A stretch of 64,000 nucleotides of DNA from NCBI GenBank assembly GCA_047967505.1, contig CM106539.1; one strand, written 5' to 3'. This document shows positions 1-10,956 of this stretch, one piece after another. Each line of letters opens with the position of its first letter. Position 1 is the first letter of the stretch. This DNA comes from Dipteris shenzhenensis. Taxonomy: Eukaryota; Polypodiophyta; Polypodiopsida; Gleicheniales. A program made the translations under genes and the position numbers. A model generated the notes under the pieces. The model did not search any database and was not told the DNA's origin. It saw nothing but the letters and a program-made list of their open reading frames with translations.

Positions 1-190
1 AATCTGGGCAATTAACCAAATTGCCATACTTGTGATGAAACAAAATACAATCATTAGGGAAAGCATGGATGGTGTCATAATCCATCCCAACCATCACCAA
101 CATCTTCTTCACTTCATCTTTGGAATTGGAAATGGTATTTGGGACAGGAAACATCTTCCCTAGCAACCTATTACAATTTGCAAATCCAAG
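1..190 (-). pseudogene. CACTA (En/Spm) TNP2-type transposase, partial
   Basis: Read on the minus strand, this stretch is open and ends at the window edge. Its translation holds a motif series typical of TNP2/Transposase_21 proteins of plant CACTA elements: a lysine-rich stretch (KDEVKKML), then GMDYDTIHAFPNDCILF, then a YGNLVNCPD segment. In TNP2 proteins the matching region reads roughly K-K-x-L-x-x-L-G-L-x-Y-x-x-I-H-A-C-x-N-D-C-x-L-(F/Y) and lies before the catalytic core. The remainder of the protein lies to the left, outside the window. Upstream of about base 190 (minus-strand sense) the frame is broken by stops and no clean N-terminal continuation was found, so this copy is either interrupted by introns or decayed. 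Family assignment rests on motif recognition only. Confidence 0.72.
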
Positions 191-574
191 AAACTTGTGA
201 ATGAAGTACTATCTAATTAGTGCATGCAACAAGGACAATCAATATAAATTTCCATGAATCATTCAAATATCATTGGTTCATCAATGATGCACTAGCATGT
301 CAACGTACATCCTCTTCTGGTGGTGCCTCTTCATACATCTGCAAGTGGCGCATGACAATACGGCACTGATGACGAACCCCTCACCTGCAATGCATGCAAG
401 GACAAGGCAATCTCTCACGAAGCCACTCCAAACTCTTGGGAAGTGGCCCCTATCTGACGAGCTATCACTACTCATCCTCTCCACTTGCACACATCCACAA
501 CATCCCCCCAGGACAAGTCAAATAGCCAAACACCCAAATTTCTCAAACCCTAAACCCCCAAAAAACCCCTATTT
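191..574. other. no recognised feature between TNP2 fragment and repeat block
   Basis: A 69-codon minus-strand open frame (281-490) exists here but has no recognised motif and does not join the TNP2 frame cleanly. It may be decayed upstream sequence of the same transposon. Nothing further is supported. Confidence 0.3.
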
Positions 575-690
575 TGTCAGTACAGGCATCAGTATATACT
601 GATGCCCATACCAACACCCATACTGATGTTTATACCGATGATTTGCTTTATATACCCACACTAATGCCGAATCTCATACTGATGGTTTGC
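575..690. repeat. CACTA-type subterminal repeat block with 22-bp palindrome
   Basis: Short motifs of the form ATACTGATG, ATACCGATG and CCATACCAACACC recur here. Bases 585-606 form a perfect 22-bp palindrome centred on GTATATAC. Similar motifs (TCGGTATATACCGA at 5030-5043, CCCATACCAACAC, CACCGATG, CATCGGTAT) fill the last 250 bases before the CACTA terminus at 5267. Such arrays are usually binding sites for the element's own transposase near both ends. Many sites here read ACTGATG where the right block has ACCGATG, as expected from CpG decay. A matching left terminus (CACTACAAG) was not found nearby. Confidence 0.5.
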
Positions 691-1360
691 GAGAACTAAA
701 TCATCCTATGATGCCATTTGTTTTTTCGTGCATTCTACTCCCTCGCTTTTGCTTTCAGCTCACAATTACCAACAACCCTTGCCTCCTCACTCTTGCCTCC
801 TCCCTCCCCTTCCCACCTCTCCTACATTGTCCCTCTGCACCTACAAGACTTGCTGCAGCTCATTCTCCACCATCTCAAGGTAAGAAATCCTATTTTTCCC
901 TTCTACTTCAAGTTGTTTGTCTTTCTTTCTACCTCTCCTCTTGTTTCCCTTCCTCTACTTTCACTTTTCCTTCCTTTTTTTGAAGTTTCTCTCCTCCTTT
1001 ACTTTCCTTTTCTTTCTCCAAAGGAAGAAAAAATACACCCAAAAAAATCATGAAAGAGAAGAGTATGAAAGTTCTACCTATTATTTTTGTGCTTTCTCCT
1101 TGTTTGTAGGCTTCTCTTTGTCTCCTCAATCCAATCCTTTGGAATGTTGCTTCTCCAAACTTCTGCTTTCACTAATAGTTTTCTTAAAATGGTATGTTTC
1201 CTCTCTTTCATAGGGCCAGTACACAAAACACCTCCTCTTCCGAGCGGGATTATCTAGTGTCAAGACGCATCATTTCCAGGTAAGAACGTGCTTCCTCTCT
1301 TTTCCTATTTTTCTTTTCGTGATTGCATTGGCCTGCAAGTGCTAGCTGTAGTGATGGGTG
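691..1360. other. pyrimidine-rich DNA, no gene recognised
   Basis: The top strand is rich in CTT, CCT and TTT runs, and the open frames seen are low-complexity by-products. No conserved protein motif was found on either strand. Confidence 0.35.
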
Positions 1361-2485
1361 TAGGAACTCTTATCCTCTCTTTTATTCTCTCTTTTATTCT
1401 CTTTTCCCCTCTCTTTCCTTCTCTCTTTCCTTCTCTCTTTTTCTCTCTTTTTCCTTTCTTTTCCTTCTCTTTTATCCTATCTTTTCCCCTCTCTTTTCTT
1501 CTCTCTTTTCCTCCTCTCTTGTTCTCTCTTTTCCTCTCTTTTCTCCTCGTCTCCTCTCCTTTCCTATTTTTCTTCTCTCTTTTTTCCTTTCTCCTCTCCC
1601 CTCTCCCCTCTCCTATCCCCTTGTCACTCTATCCCCCTCTCCTTTCCTCTCTTTACTTCTCTCTTTTCCTCTCTTTTCCTCTCTTTTCCTTCTCTCTTTT
1701 CTTCTCTTTTCCTCCTCTCTTTTCCTTCCTCTCTTTTCCTCTCTTCCCTTCTCTCTTTTTCTCTTTTTCCCTCTCTTTTCCCCTCTCTTTAATTCTCTCT
1801 TTTCCTCTCTTTTTCTCTATTTCCTTCTCTCATTTCTTCTCTTTTCCTCCTCTCTTGTCCTTCCTCTCTTTTCCTCTCTTTGTCCTCTCTTTTCCTTCCA
1901 TACTTTCTCTCTTTTCCTTCTCTTTTTTCCTCTCTTTTCCCCTCTCTTTTCCTCCTCTCTTGTTCTCTCTTTTCCTCTCTTTTTTCCTCTTCTCCTCTCT
2001 TCTCCTACTCTCTTTTCTCCTCTCTTTCCCCCTCTCTTTTCCCCTCTCTTCTCCTAGTCTCTTTCTTCCTATCTTTTCCCCTCTCTTTTCCTCTCTTTTC
2101 CCCTCTCTTTTCCTCTCTTTCCTCCTCTCTTTCCCTCTCTTTTCTTCTCTCTTTTCTTCTCTGTTTTCATCTCCTTTTTCCTCTCCTTTTTCCTCCCTTT
2201 TCCCCTCTCTTTTCCTCTCTCTTCCTCTTCTTCTTTTCCCGTCTCTTTTCCTCTCTTTCCTTCTCTTTTCCTCTCCTTCCTTCTCTCTTTTCCTCTCTTT
2301 TCCTCTCTTTTCTTGTCTTTTTTCCTCTCTTTTCCCCTCTCTTTTCTTCTCTCTTTTCCTCTCCTTCCTTCTCTCTTTTCCTTCCTTTTCTCTCCCCTCT
2401 CCTATCTCCTCTTCTCTCTTTTCCTCTCTTTTCCTCTATTTCCTTCTCTCTTTTTCTATCTTTTCCTTCCTCTTCTCTCCTGAAT
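1361..2485. repeat. 1.1-kb polypyrimidine/polypurine tract
   Basis: The top strand consists almost only of C and T, built from variants of CTCTTTTCCT and CTCTCTTTTCCC, with rare purines. The long open frames through it encode only Ser, Phe, Leu and Pro and are a by-product of the composition. It lies inside CACTA-related DNA. Such a tract could form intramolecular triplex (H-DNA); that is inference. Confidence 0.9.
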
Positions 2486-2677
2486 AGAATCCTTAAAGAT
2501 ATCCCGATCAGTTTTGTACATGTCCTTGTCGAGTAGCTCCTCGCCCTCGGCATGTACATTTGGACACAGGTGCGCACCATGGAGCAATGGTACATCTACA
2601 TCCCCATCCTTTATATAATAATATTGTCTGTACAAATCCTCCAAGTATGCTACCATAGCTTTTTCACTAGGGGCCAT
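2480..2677 (-). CDS. unrecognised coding-like fragment next to the polypurine tract
   Basis: On the minus strand an ATG at 2677 opens a frame of about 66 codons with ordinary composition, rich in acidic residues and tyrosine (AYLEDLYRQYYYIKDGDVDV, then HLCPNVHAEGEE). It then runs into the polypurine tract and becomes low-complexity. It points in the same direction as the TNP2 fragment at 1-190 and away from the plus-strand unit at 3165-4665, so it could be the first exon of the transposase-side gene of a CACTA element. I do not recognise the domain. Evidence for coding is composition and position only. Confidence 0.3.
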
Positions 2678-3164
2678 GGGGAGTAGAAGAGAGAGACAAT
2701 CAAGATAAGGGAGTGACTAGAAATGAGCAACCTCAAGGAAGGGACGAGAGAGCAACGAGAGAGTGACCAGAAGTAGTAGAGTGGTGTGAGAAGAGATATA
2801 GTAGGGGAGTGGTGTGAGACAAAGAAGAGAGGTGGGGAGACTTTAAAGATTGAGGGAAGATGAAGCAGAGAAGGGAAAGACAAAGAATAAAATGTATAAA
2901 AGGTGAGGAGGATAAAGCAGATAGGGTGATAGCGGACGTGATTGGCACAGATTGTGGAATAAAGGAGAGTGGATGCAATAAAGTTTCCTAGAATTATCTT
3001 TTAGGAATATAATGGCTTATGCGATATATATAATTTATTGAATATAAGTGAATGTGAATGTAGCTTGTTTGTACCCTAAATTCTTTTACATATCTTGAAT
3101 GAGTGTCTTGATATGATTTATAATGTGTTGTATATGCCTATATTTGGGTTTTTTTTTCAAACAG

Positions 3165-3611
3165 ATTCTAAATGGAACACCCTCCTCCACGATAGTCTTC
3201 CCAAAATCCCACCTGGTTCCCCATGTTGCTGTCACTTGGAACATTCGAACTCTGCTGTCACATGTAGCAAAGAAGATTGCACATGATATGGATTGGGTGA
3301 AGTATAACATCGAAGTGTATGTGCATGGGTGGGGTACAGACCGATCGTGCATAGAGCGGCATCATCTGAGAGTGGCATAAAACAACCTACGAGATCTCCA
3401 TAAGCTTTGGAGAGACCACTACAACCGAGTATATAGCAAGGAGATTACTATAAAAGACATAATGTTTTGTGTAGACATCTTCTTGGACCATGAGTACATA
3501 GTCCCAGAAGAGTATAATTACATATTAGATAAAATGGAAGATGAGGTCCCGAGTGACCCATCTAGCAGTAAGGAGGAGGAAAGTACCTCGGATAGTAATC
3601 TAGAGCAGTAG
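3165..3611 (+). pseudogene. unrecognised exon-like unit inside CACTA-related DNA
   Basis: An acceptor-like site (TTTTTTTTCAAACAG) precedes 3165. From there one frame stays protein-like for 148 codons with a single TAA at 3378 and ends at TAG 3609-3611. The first half is mixed hydrophobic and basic (HVAVTWNIRTLLSHVAKKIA, VKYNIEVYVHGWG). The second half is acidic and ends in a serine/glutamate-rich tail (SSSKEEESTSDSNLEQ). No catalytic motif or known domain was recognised. It lies between a minus-strand transposase-side fragment and the right CACTA terminus, so it is probably part of the element's accessory gene. The in-frame TAA suggests decay. Confidence 0.35.
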
Positions 3612-3970
3612 ACTTCCTCCTCTATTTTTGCTTTTTTGGAGAATGTCTCTTTTGGAGACAAATTTTGTTTAACAATACTATTTTTGCGACATTTTTTGTA
3701 TATGAAAACTCTTGTCTAACAATACTATTTTTTGCGATATTTTTTGTATATGAAAACTTTCTTGGATATAAATTGTCTAAAGTGAATAATTGTCTTTTCA
3801 TAATTGTCTTAAGTAAATAATTGTCTTTTCATAGATATAGTAAATTGAATTTGAGTTCCAAGTGATAAATAATTTTTTAAGTAATTTGTCTTTCCGCTTC
3901 TTACCCGCTCTTGTGTTTGTTTTTGTTTTCGTGTTTGTGTCTACATTTATCCAATCCTCCCAAATTAGAT

Positions 3971-4665
3971 ATGTCAACACGTCGCACGTCCGAAGAGTAT
4001 GAAACCCCTCGTAGGAGGAGACGTCATGATCTATACTCTCCAAAGTACTTCAATTCCATTCAACCAACTCCAAAGGGGCCTACCTGTGCGGACTCCCCAC
4101 GGGGCGACTCCTCTCAGGCCTAGTACTGTGACTACCCCTTGGAGAACTTCTTTGCTAGCAGCCCATGGCTTTGTTGGGAGTCCCGAAGAGTTTGTCGCAT
4201 CCATGAACAATGCGGTAAGTATATATTTATCTTCTACTGAATTTATAATATGTTCAATTGTTCAAATGTCTTGTCATTCATATCTAACTAATTGAATTTG
4301 GGTCCACAGGAATCTATGATTAGAAGGCCTCCAAACAACAAGGAGTACAGAAGGGCCTTCAGGATTGGAGCCAAGGCATGGTTTAAGGAGAAGGAGTCCA
4401 CATCAATTGGGAAAGGGTGGTGGCGCATCATGTGAGTATACGTTATTCCTCTTCATTATCATTTGACTATCACCATTGTTTTACAATCAATGCTCTTAGT
4501 TTTTCTAACTTGTTTCATTCTTAGGGACGCACGTTTGACCCATCTGGAGATCCGAACGGAGAGATGGGATCTGAGGAAGAAGTAGCTCGAGACACAGTAG
4601 AGGAGGGTGAGGGATCAGACACACAGAGAGAGACCAAGGGCAAGGAGGCCACACAAACAGAATAG
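3971..4665 (+). pseudogene. three-exon accessory gene of a CACTA element (unrecognised product)
   Basis: ATG at 3971 begins a basic N-terminus (MSTRRTSEEYETPRRRRRHD). The frame appears shifted by one base near 4080, since the following protein-like stretch up to a good donor (GCG|GTAAGT after 4214) lies in another frame (GSPEEFVASMNNA). A second exon runs from a CACAG acceptor (4310) to GTGAGT after 4431 and encodes a basic stretch with EYRRAFRIGAKAWFKEKE and KGWWRIM. A third exon starts after TTAG at 4525; by phase it ends at TAG 4583-4585, while the more natural acidic frame (GSEEEVARDTVEEGEGSD) ends at TAG 4663-4665. CACTA elements commonly carry a second gene for a DNA-binding accessory protein, and position fits that. 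Family not recognised. Confidence 0.42.
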
Positions 4666-4946
4666 AGACCAAGGGCAAGGAGAACAAGGAGGACGAAAAG
4701 TAGGATAGGACAATATTTAGTGGTTCAATATTTTGGCACTTCTACCATTTTCTAGTAGATTGCATGCCTTGATGGATTTGCCATTTTGGAGTTTGGCACT
4801 TTTGCCATTTTGTAGTGCATTAGTGCATTAATTACTTCAGTGGATGTGCCATTTTGTAGCATGTTGACATCACTCTGTAGACTTTCATCGCAAAATTTTA
4901 ATGTACACCTCCACATTTGATCACATTTAATCGTGATCTTAATGGG

Positions 4947-5012
4947 AAAAAAAATTATGTGAGGCAGGATGGGACTGAAACAAGCCCCATCCTATCCCAC
5001 ATAATTTTTTTT
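4947..5012. repeat. imperfect inverted repeat (foldback)
   Basis: Arms at 4947-4973 and about 4986-5012 pair over roughly 27 bases with few mismatches, around a 12-base loop. Each arm has a run of eight A (or T) next to ATTATGTG. It sits just inside the subterminal repeats of the CACTA end. Confidence 0.7.
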
Positions 5013-5020
5013 AAGCTTCT

Positions 5021-5267
5021 TTAAAAACGTCGGTATATACCGATACCTGTATCGACATTGTAGTGTTCATATATATTAATGCTTATACCAATGCCCATAC
5101 CAACACTATCGAGTATATTTTACTGACAATCACACCGACACTTGTACCAAAGATTTCTTTGCAACATCCACACCGATGGAGTTTTTGACGATTTCCACTT
5201 GTTTTTTCAAAAAACTTCATCTTTAGCATCGGTATCAATGTCAGAAAGAGGCCCCTGTCTTGTAGTG
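5021..5267 (-). mobile_element. right terminus of a CACTA transposon with subterminal repeats
   Basis: The last bases read GTCTTGTAGTG (5257-5267), the reverse complement of the plant CACTA terminal motif CACTACAAGAC. The next three bases, ATT (5268-5270), are a candidate 3-bp target duplication, though the other end is not in the window. The preceding 240 bases contain repeated (A)CCGATG/CATCGG(T) motifs and the palindrome TCGGTATATACCGA at 5030-5043. Together with the TNP2 fragment at 1-190 this suggests that much of 1-5267 is one large, decayed CACTA element, or two overlapping ones. Confidence 0.72.
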
Positions 5268-5337
5268 ATTTTGTGATAAAAAGCTTGTACATCTTTTTGA
5301 CTTTATAATATAAACCCGCATTCTCCAAAAAAAAAAC
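5268..5337 (+). mobile_element. retroposon 3' tail (LINE-like), split by the CACTA insertion
   Basis: GACTTTATAATATAAACCCGCATT followed by a run of ten A closely matches the tail at 8231-8275. Two matching poly(A)-ended tails 3 kb apart suggest the 3' ends of one retroposon family. The CACTA terminus directly abuts this copy, so the CACTA probably landed in its 3' untranslated region. Confidence 0.45.
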
Positions 5338-6518
5338 ACTCCATTGGCTGATGCTTCACCCAAGGAATACTATCGTAGTGTTCTAAAAGATATTCTACTA
5401 AAGTAATTTGGATCTTAAACATTCAAGTGAAGGGATGATATCTTAAAACCTTATGTGTCCTTAAGATCGTCTAGAATTTATTTATAAGTTTATTATAAAC
5501 ATCACATATAGCATATATGAAGTTACACTTAGCATTAATATCCTCTTCATATTAGGATTGAGACATTTAATCCCATTTATACAAATTCTTAGAGCTTACA
5601 AGCTTTGAACGTCTTGTTATTTTATACTTAAATATATAACTAGTTCACTTACATACATTCAAAAAGGTTTTAGGTACTCTTATACCCTCAATTATAATGT
5701 TGAGATTTCAGTACAAGAATTGTGTCTATGAATGTAGCTTGATTTCTCTTAGTTAATAAATTATATCACCATATCTTTTATTCCTCAAGTACAATCTTAA
5801 CATATTTTTTTAATACCATTGCATGGGTCGGTCTTGTATTTTTTTTGGAAAGATGACTTTATATCATAACAAATTGCACCTTGTAAAAAATAAGATATTC
5901 AAATTTTAGGTCCAATTCTTCTTGACACTAGGGATTGGACATTACAAAGAAAAAAAAACAATAAAAGTAAAATGAGGATGATATGATGAATGTAGGATTA
6001 TTCTAGAAGGAAAATTAAAGCTTTGAAACTAGTTGCAGAGTGCACTTTTTAGAGTAACAAATATAAGGAATAGTGAAGATTAAAGGAAATAGAGGTACTC
6101 ATATGGGCAAGAATAGGAATATTGTCAATAGTGCTCATACAAAAGGAAAAGTAAAGCTTTGCAACTAGGCACAGGATTGCAATTTTCAACCTGCAAATTA
6201 TATTGACCATTAAAGAAAATAAAGGTAGTCATGGACATGAGCAGGAATGTCACTAGTCCTTACCAAGTTGAATCATGATGTGATATGTCTTGAGAAATAG
6301 TTTCCCAAGTGTGTGCTACGTCATCATTGAGCATACAAAGTGTGCAAAAATGAAGCAATTGTACCCAATTATCCATATTAAGCTATCAATTAATAATAAT
6401 ACTCTGGATGGATCCCTTTTCATAAACATGATTGGAAAAAAAACAAAAGGTTATTTTGCAAGGGTAAGAAATGGCAATGTATTTAAATGTAGGATAATAT
6501 GTACACAAAACGCAGAAG

Positions 6519-6560
<42 letters not shown>

Positions 6561-7510
6561 AACAAAATTTGATAAGAATGAAGCTTTTTAGAGAAATTTT
6601 ATATGATAAACCTTGCATATAGGATTAGGGATGTATAAAAGTTGATGATGTTGTCACTTAAATGAAATTACTAGCTACATTCTGGGTGGGACAAGACTCC
6701 AACCTTGGTGAAGATAGAGTAAGCTAGACCTATAGACTTACCATCAAAAACTCAAAAAATGAATTGTAAAATAGAAATTCTTATCAAAGAATGGTGAAGA
6801 GCAAGAAAAAATACTCAAAATTTTAAGTGCTCTTTTTGGTTCTTATGCTTGGGTAAGAAATTATTTGAGATTGCCCTTGAAAAAACTATAAAAATGATTA
6901 GAGAGAACCTCAAGAGCACAATATTATCAAGGAGTGTTTTTGTGGCATATGAGCAAAGGAGGTGTTGAGACTAAAAGTATTATATTTATAGGCTTCTATA
7001 AAAATTTAAATTAAAATAGAGGTAGATTCAATGAGGGATACTTATAGATACTATTTAGCTCGGCTAAACTATGGTTGCCTTCTCTATCTAAGGAAGCATA
7101 TTATTTGTTTTCCTAAATATTGTACTCACTTTGATTTGAAAGCTCATAATTTTTCATATCTTAGTATTGAAAAGTTATGATTTCATTTAAAGATGGGGTT
7201 TCTTGTGCTAGAATAGTGACTATCCTTAGCTTAAAAGAAATGCCTATTGTAGAAACCTCGCTAAAATTTAGAATGTTCATTAGAAAGGAGTTTGGGCCAA
7301 TGTGCCTTCTTTGCCTCTTATTTCATATTTTGAACATCATTATCATCCTTATCATTGCCTTTACTACCTACCCAAATATTATGATTATAGATTCCTCTAC
7401 ATTTGATTTATGCAAGACATTACTTTCTTTCAAATCTATTTATACCTAACTTGCTTCCTCTTTTTCCTTTTAGAAATTTCTCATCATTGAAGGAGGCACC
7501 ATAGATAACC
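5338..7510. other. AT-rich DNA, no gene recognised
   Basis: Both strands are stop-dense and AT-rich. The only clear structure is a (GA)n microsatellite at about 6523-6559. A 90-codon hydrophobic frame at 7177-7449 has no recognised motif. Confidence 0.4.
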
Positions 7511-7524
7511 TCCATCTGACCCCC

Positions 7525-7617
<93 letters not shown>
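7511..7617. repeat. (C)n(CT)n microsatellite
   Basis: A run of about 16 C is followed by about 85 bases of nearly pure CT, then short CA repeats. The minus-strand open frame across it encodes an Arg/Glu repeat and is an artefact of the microsatellite. Confidence 0.95.
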
Positions 7618-7618
<1 letters not shown>

Positions 7619-7859
7619 ACCCCCACACACACATGACACACATAGAAGACACACGTGCACACCTACAGAGCACCTGCACATATTTTCACACCAATAACAT
7701 CAAATTTATTTGCTTCATCTCTCTTTATTAGTGCTATCTAAAGAAGATACTTTGATAATGACAATATCATAATGGTGTGATTTTCTTTAGAAACACTATC
7801 TTATTGTGCCTAATCAAGATTCTAGAAAATATTTTGTATTAAATTGTGAAAATGGTGGA

Positions 7860-8275
7860 TCCATATTTTCATCTAAATAAGTATATCTCCACCGGCACTG
7901 CCTCCAGTTGTTTACAAGAGGCCGGTGGCATGGAATGACCCACCTGGTGTCTCGGTCAAATTCAAAGATACTTCTCCTCCCGACTTCAAGCCTTTGGAAC
8001 ACAGACCTTGACCCAGAATGTGTAAGCCATGCCCCCATCCTCGCATTCCTAGCACGATCGTTCTATAAGTGGTTGCCCACCTGGCACCAAAGGAAGAGCC
8101 ACAGGAGGCGGCATAGCTCTCTATTCATCTCTGCTACTTCTGGATCGTCTACTGAAAAGATGGTGTTTGGTATAGGCTCTGATATTGAGCAGATCTATCG
8201 GAATTATGTTGGTCTTTCTTTACTATTGTAAACATAGTTGACTCTTTATAATATAAACCCGCATTTTTAAAAAAA
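7860..8275 (+). mobile_element. retroposon 3' portion ending in poly(A), tentative
   Basis: A stretch more GC-rich than its surroundings carries an open frame of about 107 codons (7908-8231) and ends in TTATAATATAAACCCGCATT plus a run of ten A. The same tail recurs at 5296-5337. I do not recognise the encoded protein. The layout (coding-like sequence, short trailer, poly(A)) fits the 3' end of a non-LTR retroposon. Confidence 0.35.
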
Positions 8276-8277
8276 AA

Positions 8278-9180
8278 AGTTTAATATTAGGTATGCCATT
8301 TCTCAGTGCTCACAAAATTTGAATGTATCCATGTCCTATACACATATGAAAAACTCATCTAGTTCCATATACACAAGGCAATATATCCCTTTGCATTTTG
8401 GACCTCACAAACCCATGTCACAATTTTGAGGTATGACTTCAAGTGGGACCTGTGTAAGTTTCACACCCTCTTGAATATTATCTGCTTGCCAAACTTTTTC
8501 CAAATCTAGTAATCTTGAGTGGGACTCAACTAGTTTCTTTCTTAATAAAGTTTGTTGCCATCTAGTAAGATTTTTTCATACTACAAGTAAATTTAGATAT
8601 TGGCACCTTAATGTCACCATAAGAGGTAGTCTCTGCAACTCTATTTTGATCCCTTTTTAAATATCAATTATTGTAAATGGTGAAAGGCAAAACACTTTTA
8701 GAACACTTACAAAGTATGCATGGAATTGAAACTTTCAACTGAAGCCCACTTTTTCCATGCTATTTGCAACAGCCTCATGCTTTTGCTTGTGCAGATCTAG
8801 AATCTTCTTGAATTCATATTACTTGTATTTATTTCAATCATCCTTGTGAGATCATGGTGGGTGTGTTTGATTCTCTCTAACATCCTTGTAAAGAAAATCC
8901 CTTTCAACTTTTTACAACTTGCTAAACCCAATACTTACTAAATGCATGGTCCTCATCACCCAATATAAATTCATCCTTAGGGACTTCACCTCACAAAATT
9001 TTAGTGTACCATGTGCATTCAAAATGAGGGGCATTGTAATCTAACTTTTTGAAAAAATTTAATAGGGTTAGAATAAAAGAAGGGGTTCTTTAATTCAACT
9101 ATAGAAAAAAATCCATTATTTCATAAGTAAAGAGGGGTGGTTTTATTGGAGTTAGGATAGCACGGCAATAGTGTAGGGTT
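8278..9180. other. AT-rich DNA, no gene recognised
   Basis: No conserved protein, repeat structure or RNA gene was recognised on either strand. Confidence 0.35.
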
Positions 9181-9440
9181 AGCATGGTAGTAGTGTAGGA
9201 TAAGTCACCAGCATGATGGTTGGTTGCACTAGGATATTAACAGCCACCAGCACGGTGGTTTGCTTCTATTACTACAAGATGAATGGATTTGTAGATGTGT
9301 GGATTCGTTATAGGAAACCAGCGTGGTGGTTGGGATACACTAAAAACAAGCATGGGATTTACCGTTTGGGATTTACAAAAATAATTTAATAAGACTAGCA
9401 CAATGGTTGTTTGGGATATACTAAAAGGAATCATAGTCTC
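9180..9440. repeat. dispersed short motif (ACCAGCACGGTGGTTG-like), four or more copies
   Basis: Variants of ACCAGC(A/G)(C/T)GGTGGTTG, often followed by GGATACACT, recur at irregular spacing of about 45-110 bases. Related AGCATGGTAGTAGTGTAGG and AGCACGGCAATAGTGTAGG sequences lie just upstream. This looks like a decayed minisatellite. Confidence 0.5.
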
Positions 9441-9514
9441 AAATAAATTTTCCATTTTCTAGGACAAGTGGAATATTGTTTTCTTGTAATGAGACTAAAT
9501 TTTCTTAGTACTAT

Positions 9515-10906
9515 CTCAGTCATCCTTGTCTACCACTCCAAGACACCCCAAGATGTGCTCATGCATGTCTAAATCCAATTTGAAGACACTCTTGCCCTTC
9601 TTTCATTGCAGTAGAGGTTGCATCTGGAACTTAATAGCTCTTACTAGATGAGAGTAGACAAATGTTTGTGGACTCTTATGTAGCAGTTCGTAATTGTGGC
9701 CTCTCTTGGATGTTTTTTTGTACCAAAAAGCTCTGACTACTACGTCCCACTTCTCATAGGTTGTTCCCAAATTATCCTTAAAATTTTCCCCAACCTTGTG
9801 CTTAGGTTTTGTGCACTATAACAAAAAGTATGGGTCATCTTCCTCGTTCTCCCCAGATGTTGCAACAACTGCAAAGTTATCCCCCTCTTCCAAACAGTCA
9901 AAGTGAGGTCATCAAAACTCTCCCCAAACTGTGGCGAGTCATTTGTCTCTCCATTGTTTGTCCCTCCATCTAAACGTAAAGGGAAAACTTGAACTCGCTC
10001 ACATGTCTTCATAGTTGAATGTTCTCACAATTGTCTCATGATCCCCTATGATGCTGCACACGTTGTAGCAACAAGAAAGTTTTCTTGTTTTAATCACTTG
10101 GTTGTTTGAGAAGCCCCATATGCTATGTAGACCACAAACACCTTTAATTTTCTCACAATTGTGCCGGATTCTCCTTTTCACTTCATCCACTTTCACTTCA
10201 TGGAATACTCTATGTACTATGTAGTATTCTTAAGTCTTTGTTTACTATTTGTTGAATGCACGCCTATGGAGAGGTTGGTTGTAAGCCATGTTATAGCATC
10301 AGGGTCATCATTGAGTTTTTCTTGAGGGCATGCTAATTGGTGTTTAAACATATCTTGCTTAATAACAACACCACATCCATCATGTTCACCCTTGCCATGG
10401 CTAGACCCAAAGAAATTCCACATCATGTCTAGACTGGTCAGGGATTTGAACCTTGAGGCGAAGTAGAATCCACGGGCTGATTGAAATTGAGAGGCAGCAC
10501 CATCTAACCACACCCAATGTTGTTTTATATTTTTTGCATGGGGATTTTCCTTTTTCATCCATTTCCAAAGCAGTAGAAAAGCATGCTACACAAATAAGGT
10601 GTCATGTTCCCTATCGTTTGAAATGTAGAAATGGTATGTGCATTGCACTGACTTGGACTCCTATGAGTCAACAAAGCAGATTGGCATCAGGCATGGAAGA
10701 AACAAGCAAAGGATTGTACATGATATGCACAAGAATTGCTATCTGCTTGTTGTACGAGTGAGCACTTTGTATCTCATCTTGTTCTTAAAATGAATAATTT
10801 TCAGCAAAATCTATGACAGAGACAATAGTGTCACGGGGAAAATTGGCAAGGCTCATCCTAAACTGCTTATCCTTTGAGCTAGCCATGAAATTGTGAAGCA
10901 CATATT
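9515..10906 (-). pseudogene. transposase-like protein, unnamed DFAENY/SDGAA family, copy 1
   Basis: Minus-strand sequence reads N to C from about 10906 to 9515 with several frameshifts. In order it shows KYVLHNFMASSKDKQF, SVIDFAENYSF then QDEIQSAH (frame broken between them, about 10813-10767), an 'HWVWLDGAASQFQ' block (about 10525-10480), FFGSSHGKGEHDGCG (about 10411-10370), and near the C-terminus a GDNFAVVATSGE segment. The same blocks recur in copies at 22116-23260 and 54956-55460. I recall the pattern acidic-FAENY-x-F-x-x-Q-(D/N)-E-I-Q-S and (S/L)DG-A-A-x-Q-(F/Y) followed by S-H-G-K-x-x-x-D-G from transposon-derived proteins, and the spaced acidic residues suggest a DDE/RNase H-like fold, but I cannot name the superfamily. 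Not functional as it stands. Confidence 0.6.
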
Positions 10907-10956
10907 TGGGATGGATTGAACCACATGATGTATGAGCATATATTTTGGGATGGATT
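10901..10956. repeat. target region of the Copia complex: tandem ~37-bp duplication
   Basis: CATATTTGGGATGGATT is followed by GAACCACATGATGTATGAG and then begins again as CATATATTTTGGGATGGATT. The second unit is cut by the Copia insertion and resumes at 21856 with GAACCACGTGATGTATAAG. Rejoining the flanks gives two tandem units, which supports the insertion-site reading. Confidence 0.7.

Noticed and set aside
580-600. CAGTACAGGC as a degenerate left CACTA terminus
   Set aside because: It differs from CACTACAAGAC at several positions and lacks the following sequence of the right terminus.
1288-2487. 399-codon plus-strand open frame rich in Ser, Phe, Leu and Pro
   Set aside because: It is produced by the polypyrimidine tract. 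All three plus-strand frames are open and give the same residue types, so there is no coding evidence.
7420-7662. 80-codon minus-strand frame with an Arg/Glu repeat
   Set aside because: By-product of the (CT)n microsatellite.
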